Of a DNA stretch of 64,000 bases, positions 59,598-64,000 are shown in pieces; within the stretch, counting starts at the first letter, position 1; each line of letters begins with the position of its first letter. The stretch is from Antitrichia curtipendula (lineage: Eukaryota; Streptophyta; Bryopsida; Hypnales; Leucodontaceae). Made by a program: the position numbers and the translations under genes. Location of the stretch: positions 27,810,574 to 27,874,573 of the forward strand of contig OX579633.1 of NCBI GenBank assembly GCA_951230915.1, given 5' to 3'. Under the pieces are notes generated by a model. It had not been told where the DNA came from. It worked only from the letters and a program-made list of their open reading frames with translations, and did not search any database.

Positions 59598-59830
59598 ACA
59601 GGGAAACCGGGAGGCCGTCACACACCCCGGTCTCGCAGGGAGTTCGGTTTCTTGAACCCCCCTCCATGTGGGGCCACGGGGGTATCCAGAAAGCCGTCCT
59701 GGAACTACCAGCGCAGAACTCGACACTTTTGAAATTTTGCTCGTTTTGAAGGAACTCTGTAAGAACTTTCTGTTCAGTTGCCGGTGGAGGTACACTGACT
59801 GTCAATAAGTTTCTTACTCTTCGAAGAATT
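59598..59830. other. GC-rich island of unknown origin
   Basis: This stretch is abruptly GC-richer than its flanks (for example CCCCTCCATGTGGGGCCACG) and has overlapping frames of 74-89 codons on the minus strand and 77 on the plus strand. I do not recognise any of them. It begins exactly where unit 4 similarity ends, so it may be an insertion, possibly organellar. Confidence 0.4.
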
Positions 59831-60542
59831 CCCGAAACAAGCTATAGAATTAGAGATTTAAAAGGAAATTATGTTAATAGGAAATACACTTACATGAATT
59901 AAATATATATTTTTTACTTTTTATTTTAATTTCATAATAATGTAATCAAATGAATTAAATTTTTATTTCTTAATTTTAATTTTAATTTCATAATAATGTA
60001 ATCAAACTTATTAGTGATAATAAACTCTTTTATGCAATTAAATTTTCCTCAACAGTTTTTAGTACTTAGTGGAATGTGAATTATTTTTAATACTTTTTCA
60101 AAAGAGTTTCAGAAATTTCAAAATTTTGTTAAGTGAAATACTACTAACTAAAATTTAACTCTAAATTCTTATATTTATTGTAATTCACTCTGACAATCTC
60201 CAAAACCTGTTGAAAATTTGAGAAGTGCATGAATTGTTCTTAAATTTGAAATTATTATGTTCTTTTATAATTCACTAAACCAATCTCCTGAAGTTGTGGA
60301 GAATCGAAAAGTGCATGGAAATAGTTCATACAATTAATTTTGGAGATTTTTAGAGATTTTTAGGTACCACTATATAAATTGAAGAAACTCAATCATATTT
60401 TTTTCTATAGTATTTCACTTTATGAAATATTGAAATTTGTGAAAATCTTCTCTAGAATTAAAAGGAATTATAATTTCACTTACTAAAAACTCTTGAAAAA
60501 AATTTACTTACGTAAAAGAATTCTTGGTAATAATAAACTTAA
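59831..60542. other. AT-rich non-coding stretch
   Basis: Very AT-rich with a short direct repeat of TTTTAATTTCATAATAATGT near 59926-60002. No gene is seen. Confidence 0.6.
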
Positions 60543-60546
60543 TTAA

Positions 60547-60720
60547 CTTCTAAAGGAGCAAGGCCTTTTTTCTGAAAAAAACCCCTCATGATTGTCATTT
60601 CTATTGCAAAGAGTTAAGAAAATTAAGAAAATTCTTTTTTTTTGCACATCTGACCATATGATCTTACACCTAACTTGTATGAATAAATTGTTCCTCACAT
60701 GGACAAATTTCCTTTAGAGG
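60547..60720. mobile_element. 174-bp internal-deletion derivative of the TTAA family
   Basis: TTAA flanks both sides (60543-60546, 60721-60724). The left end CTTCTAAAGGAGCAAGGCC and the right end CCTTTAGAGG are inverted. The left part matches the 5' part of the 930-bp copies. Confidence 0.65.
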
Positions 60721-60998
60721 TTAATTTATTAAGAAACAAAAACCTATTTAAAATTCTGTAAACAATCATTTCATATATTTTTTAATTTATGAAAAATAAA
60801 AGATATTATTACCCAAAAGTTTAGCATCTCCAATAAAAATTTCAAGTTCATACGGTTTTTGTTTCAAGAGTTAAAGAGAGTGATATAAAAAACACTTTCA
60901 CTATGAAAGGAAAAACGTATGGTGTTTCTTGCAATGATCCCTTTAAGTTTTTTTCTTTGAAGAGTTTCAATGGAGAAATAAAATCATTGGGATTTTAA

Positions 60999-61910
60999 CT
61001 CCTACAATCATAAGGCCTTTTTCCCATCAAAAAACATTCAAAACTGCTATTTCTATAGCAAAGAGCAAAAAAACTTGTAAATAATTTTTCTACATATTTA
61101 ATCATAGAATCTTATACTAGACTAGTATAAGAATATATGAAAGAATTTTTCAAAAACTTTCATGGTGTGGATTGGAAGACATTTGCATTTACAATAAAAG
61201 AAACAAGTTCTTTTGCACCTTGCTTGACTACATTTTTTGCCTTTCAACCTTCTTAACTTAAATTTTTTCCTCTACTGATTTTGAATTTCTAATTTTATAT
61301 GATGAAGAATTGAGTTGAAAGTCTAGGAAAAAAAATTCTAAAAAAATTCTAAGTTTTTACTCATTAAAAATTTCATAAGTAAAAATAGGTTCAAGATTGA
61401 AGGAAAAACTAAACAGTTAATAACTCTAGGATGGAATTGAAATACGCAAAACTAAAAAATGAGATTTTTATACCAAGAAATCTTAACCTTGTATAACCTT
61501 TATTTTTGAAAAATTGTGAAAATTGAATTCAGAAATGATTTCTATAAGTTATCTTTTCAAGAAAGATGCGTTAATTGCTCGAACAATAAGATTGTCTGAA
61601 ACTTCTACATAACAAATTCAAATGGAATAAATCAAAGATTTCCATGTACATAAAAATACAATCTATGCAAAAAAAAAAAATTAATTCTTTTATTTAAAGT
61701 TTATTTTCAATCCATCAAACTGAATAAAGGGCTTCTTGTTCCTTAACTTATCCTCCAGGACAACGATTGAAATAAAAACTATACTTTTGGATAGCTACTG
61801 TGTTTTTCTATCTCCTCCAGAAATTTCAGAAAATCTCAACAAATATTCAGACCATAGGAGCCTTCCCAAAATCCATTTTGTCCCCTGAAGGAACAATAGG
61901 ACTTCATGGG
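60999..61910. mobile_element. 912-bp diverged TTAA-family element
   Basis: TTAA at 60995-60998 is followed by CTCCTACAATCATAAGGCC and then interior sequence parallel to the 61969 copy (AACATTCAAAACTGCTATTTC, GCAAAGAGC). The right end is ACTTCATGGG followed by TTAC, a one-base change from TTAA. It is older than the other copies. Confidence 0.6.
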
Positions 61911-61968
61911 TTACAAAGATAAACAATAATCTCTTAATTTTTTAATTTGTAGAGACTTTCACAATTAA

Positions 61969-62898
61969 CCCCTAAAGGACCAAGGCCTTTTTTCTGCAAA
62001 AAAACACTCAAAACTGCCATTTCTACAGCAAAGAGTAAACAAATTTGAAAATGTTTTCTTTGAGCATCTAACCGTAGGATCTTACACCTAACTAGGATAA
62101 GAATGTGTGTAATTTTTTTTAGAATTTTTGACCGCACAGATTGCAAGATATCTGCATTTAAAGTGAAAAAAGAACTTTTTCAGCATATTGTGGGACTAAA
62201 ATTCTTGACTTTAAACATTTTTAACTTAAAATTTTTGCACTACAGCGTTTTGAGCTTTAAATCTCTATAGTAAAGAATTGAGTTGAGAGTCTAGGAAAAA
62301 AAAAAATTCAAAAAAACTTAATTATCATACTTAAGAAAATTGTTAAGTAGAAGTAGGTACAAGATAGAAGGAAAATCTAAAAAATTCATATATTTTAGAT
62401 GGAATTAAAATGCAATAATCCCAATGGTGAGATTTTTCTAGCAAGTTAACTAAACCATGCAAGAAAAAAAAATTTGAAAAATTTGAAAAATTGCATTCAG
62501 AAATGAATCCTACAAGTTATTTTTTTCAAAAAGATGCTCTAATTGCCCAAAAAACAAGAATGTATATAACTTTCTCATAACAAATCCGAATGAAATGAAT
62601 CAAAGCTTTCCAGATAGGCAAAAATATATTCTATGAGAAAAAAAATACTAAAGAAAAAAAATTCAAGCTTTTGCAATTTTTTTTTGCTGCCCAGACTGCC
62701 CCCCGTCCCCTGTTTTGAGCTTATTTGGTCATAATTGTTGTTTCCCGGCACCAATTGTGAAAAAAATTATATTTCCTCAAAGCTTATCAGTTTTCCTATC
62801 TTCAAAAAAAGTTTCAAAAAATCATGACAAAAATTCAGCCCATAGGTATCTGCCTGAAATCCCATTTGTCCCCCGAAGGGACAATGGTCTTTTAGGGG
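61969..62898. mobile_element. 930-bp TTAA-family element
   Basis: TTAA flanks at 61965-61968 and 62899-62902; ends CCCCTAAAGGACCAAGGCC and AATGGTCTTTTAGGGG. It has exactly the length of the unit 1 copy though the sequences are well diverged, so the family has a standard non-autonomous form. No transposase frame is present (longest about 70 codons). Confidence 0.75.
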
Positions 62899-62902
62899 TT
62901 AA

Positions 62903-64000
62903 TATTTTTTATGCATAGAGGAGTGTAAGGGTTCTTTTGCATTGCTGCAGCTTACGTTGTTCATACAAAGTGAAAACTTTCTACACAATGGAGTGCTAGG
63001 GGTTAATTTTAAATTTTAAATTCTTTTAAGAACAAACACTTGATTGTCATTCTTTCAAAAATTATTAAGTAGAAGTACATCAAAGATTGAGTGAAAAATT
63101 AAATCATGAATAGCTCTAAAGTGGAATTGAAACCCAAAAAACCCAAATTGTTTTACAAAATGCAGGCAACTTTTCCAGACAATTTTTTTGGAGATGTGAA
63201 CATTGTCTCTCAAAAATTAATTTTGACTATTAGGTTTTCAAGATGTGCTAGAATTGCCTAAAAAACAAGATTGTCCATAACTTTCTAATCACTACTCAAA
63301 ATTCAGTAAATTAAATGTTTTCATAAAGGCAAAAATACTTTCTTCAATAAAACAAGGTTGCAAAACTTTAATTTTGACTTCTTGTGATTTTTGCTAAGCT
63401 ACACTGTAAACTCCATTTTGTACTTTGGGTGGCATAATTTTTGTTTCCAGGCAAAGATTGAAATAAAAATGATATTTCTAAAAAGATATTGTAACTTCCT
63501 ATGTGCACAAAATTTTTAGAAAATATCCACACAAATTGAGAACATAGAAGTGGGGAAAAATCCATTCATTAGCTGGAGATAAAACTTAGCTTCATTTCAA
63601 AAAAAATTCTACTTCAAAGTTTTTATAAAAAGGTACTCTGATATACTAAAATGAGGTCCAAAAATCTACATTGAGCACAATTCCTGCATTTTTTACTTAA
63701 CTATGAGCGATTGAGCTCTCATCTTCACATTTATCCCATACCCTTAGAGGATTCCTAATGGCCAATTGATTTCATTTAAAAAACAACATATTCAAACTTC
63801 CTTCTCACCTAGTGTTAATGAAGTAAGTCTTTCACACTGCCACCAAAAATATTCTTCATGGAATTTTTAGATGGCAAATTCAAAGACTTATTTCATTGAC
63901 ATTTTTATTTGATAACTTGGTCACAATGCAAGGTGCATTAGCTTTCACAAGGTTGAATGCTAAATTGGACCTCTAATATTTGGTTTATGAGCCATTGCAG
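62903..64000. other. AT-rich non-coding stretch at the right edge
   Basis: An isolated GGGGTTAA at 62999-63006 resembles a right end of the TTAA family without a matching left end. Otherwise no gene, RNA or repeat boundary is recognised. Confidence 0.5.

Noticed and set aside
1..64000. CRISPR arrays, rRNA, tRNA, bacterial operons
   Set aside because: None seen; repeats here are transposon- or duplication-derived, and genes have spliceosomal introns.

Overview
This window looks like nuclear DNA from a land plant, most likely a repeat-rich seed plant such as a gymnosperm. That guess rests on three things: secreted plant thaumatin-like (PR-5) genes with GT-AG introns, fragments of plant-type nitrilase, tubby and RecQ genes with their introns, and very long AT-rich non-coding stretches full of old transposons. 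There is no operon, rRNA, tRNA or CRISPR. The species cannot be named from the sequence.

The layout is a tandem array. A marker sequence recurs at about 2921, 18575, 39103 and 58719 and divides the window into three large units (about 15.7, 20.5 and 19.6 kb) plus the start of a fourth. Each full unit carries one thaumatin-like gene on the minus strand (7803-8973, 20121-21221, 44060-45160), its conserved 5' flank, and about 6-8 kb of shared AT-rich non-coding DNA. The second and third genes are almost identical. The first is a mosaic: exons 1-2 match the others closely, but exon 3 is strongly diverged.

Unit-to-unit comparison exposes later insertions with clear boundaries. (a) A 3406-bp element at 39347-42752 has a 5-bp target duplication and TG...CA ends. 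It looks like a solo LTR, but it carries an intact 545-codon ORF. (b) Two 4.2-4.6 kb elements at about 33.18-37.38 and 53.38-57.98 kb share their ends but hold different captured gene fragments: nitrilase-like plus tubby-like in one, RecQ helicase in the other. (c) A family of elements flanked by TTAA with CCCC...GGGG ends, about 930 bp long and piggyBac-like in outline, has an empty site in unit 4 and a 174-bp deletion derivative. (d) Several smaller terminal-inverted-repeat elements are present, with TA, ATAA or undetermined target duplications.

The left edge (1-2.9 kb) holds foldback repeats and a GC-rich 33-bp minisatellite. The right edge (59.6-64 kb) is AT-rich and contains the TTAA family. 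The only genes I regard as probably functional are the three thaumatin-like genes and, as an element-borne gene, the ORF inside the 3.4-kb element.
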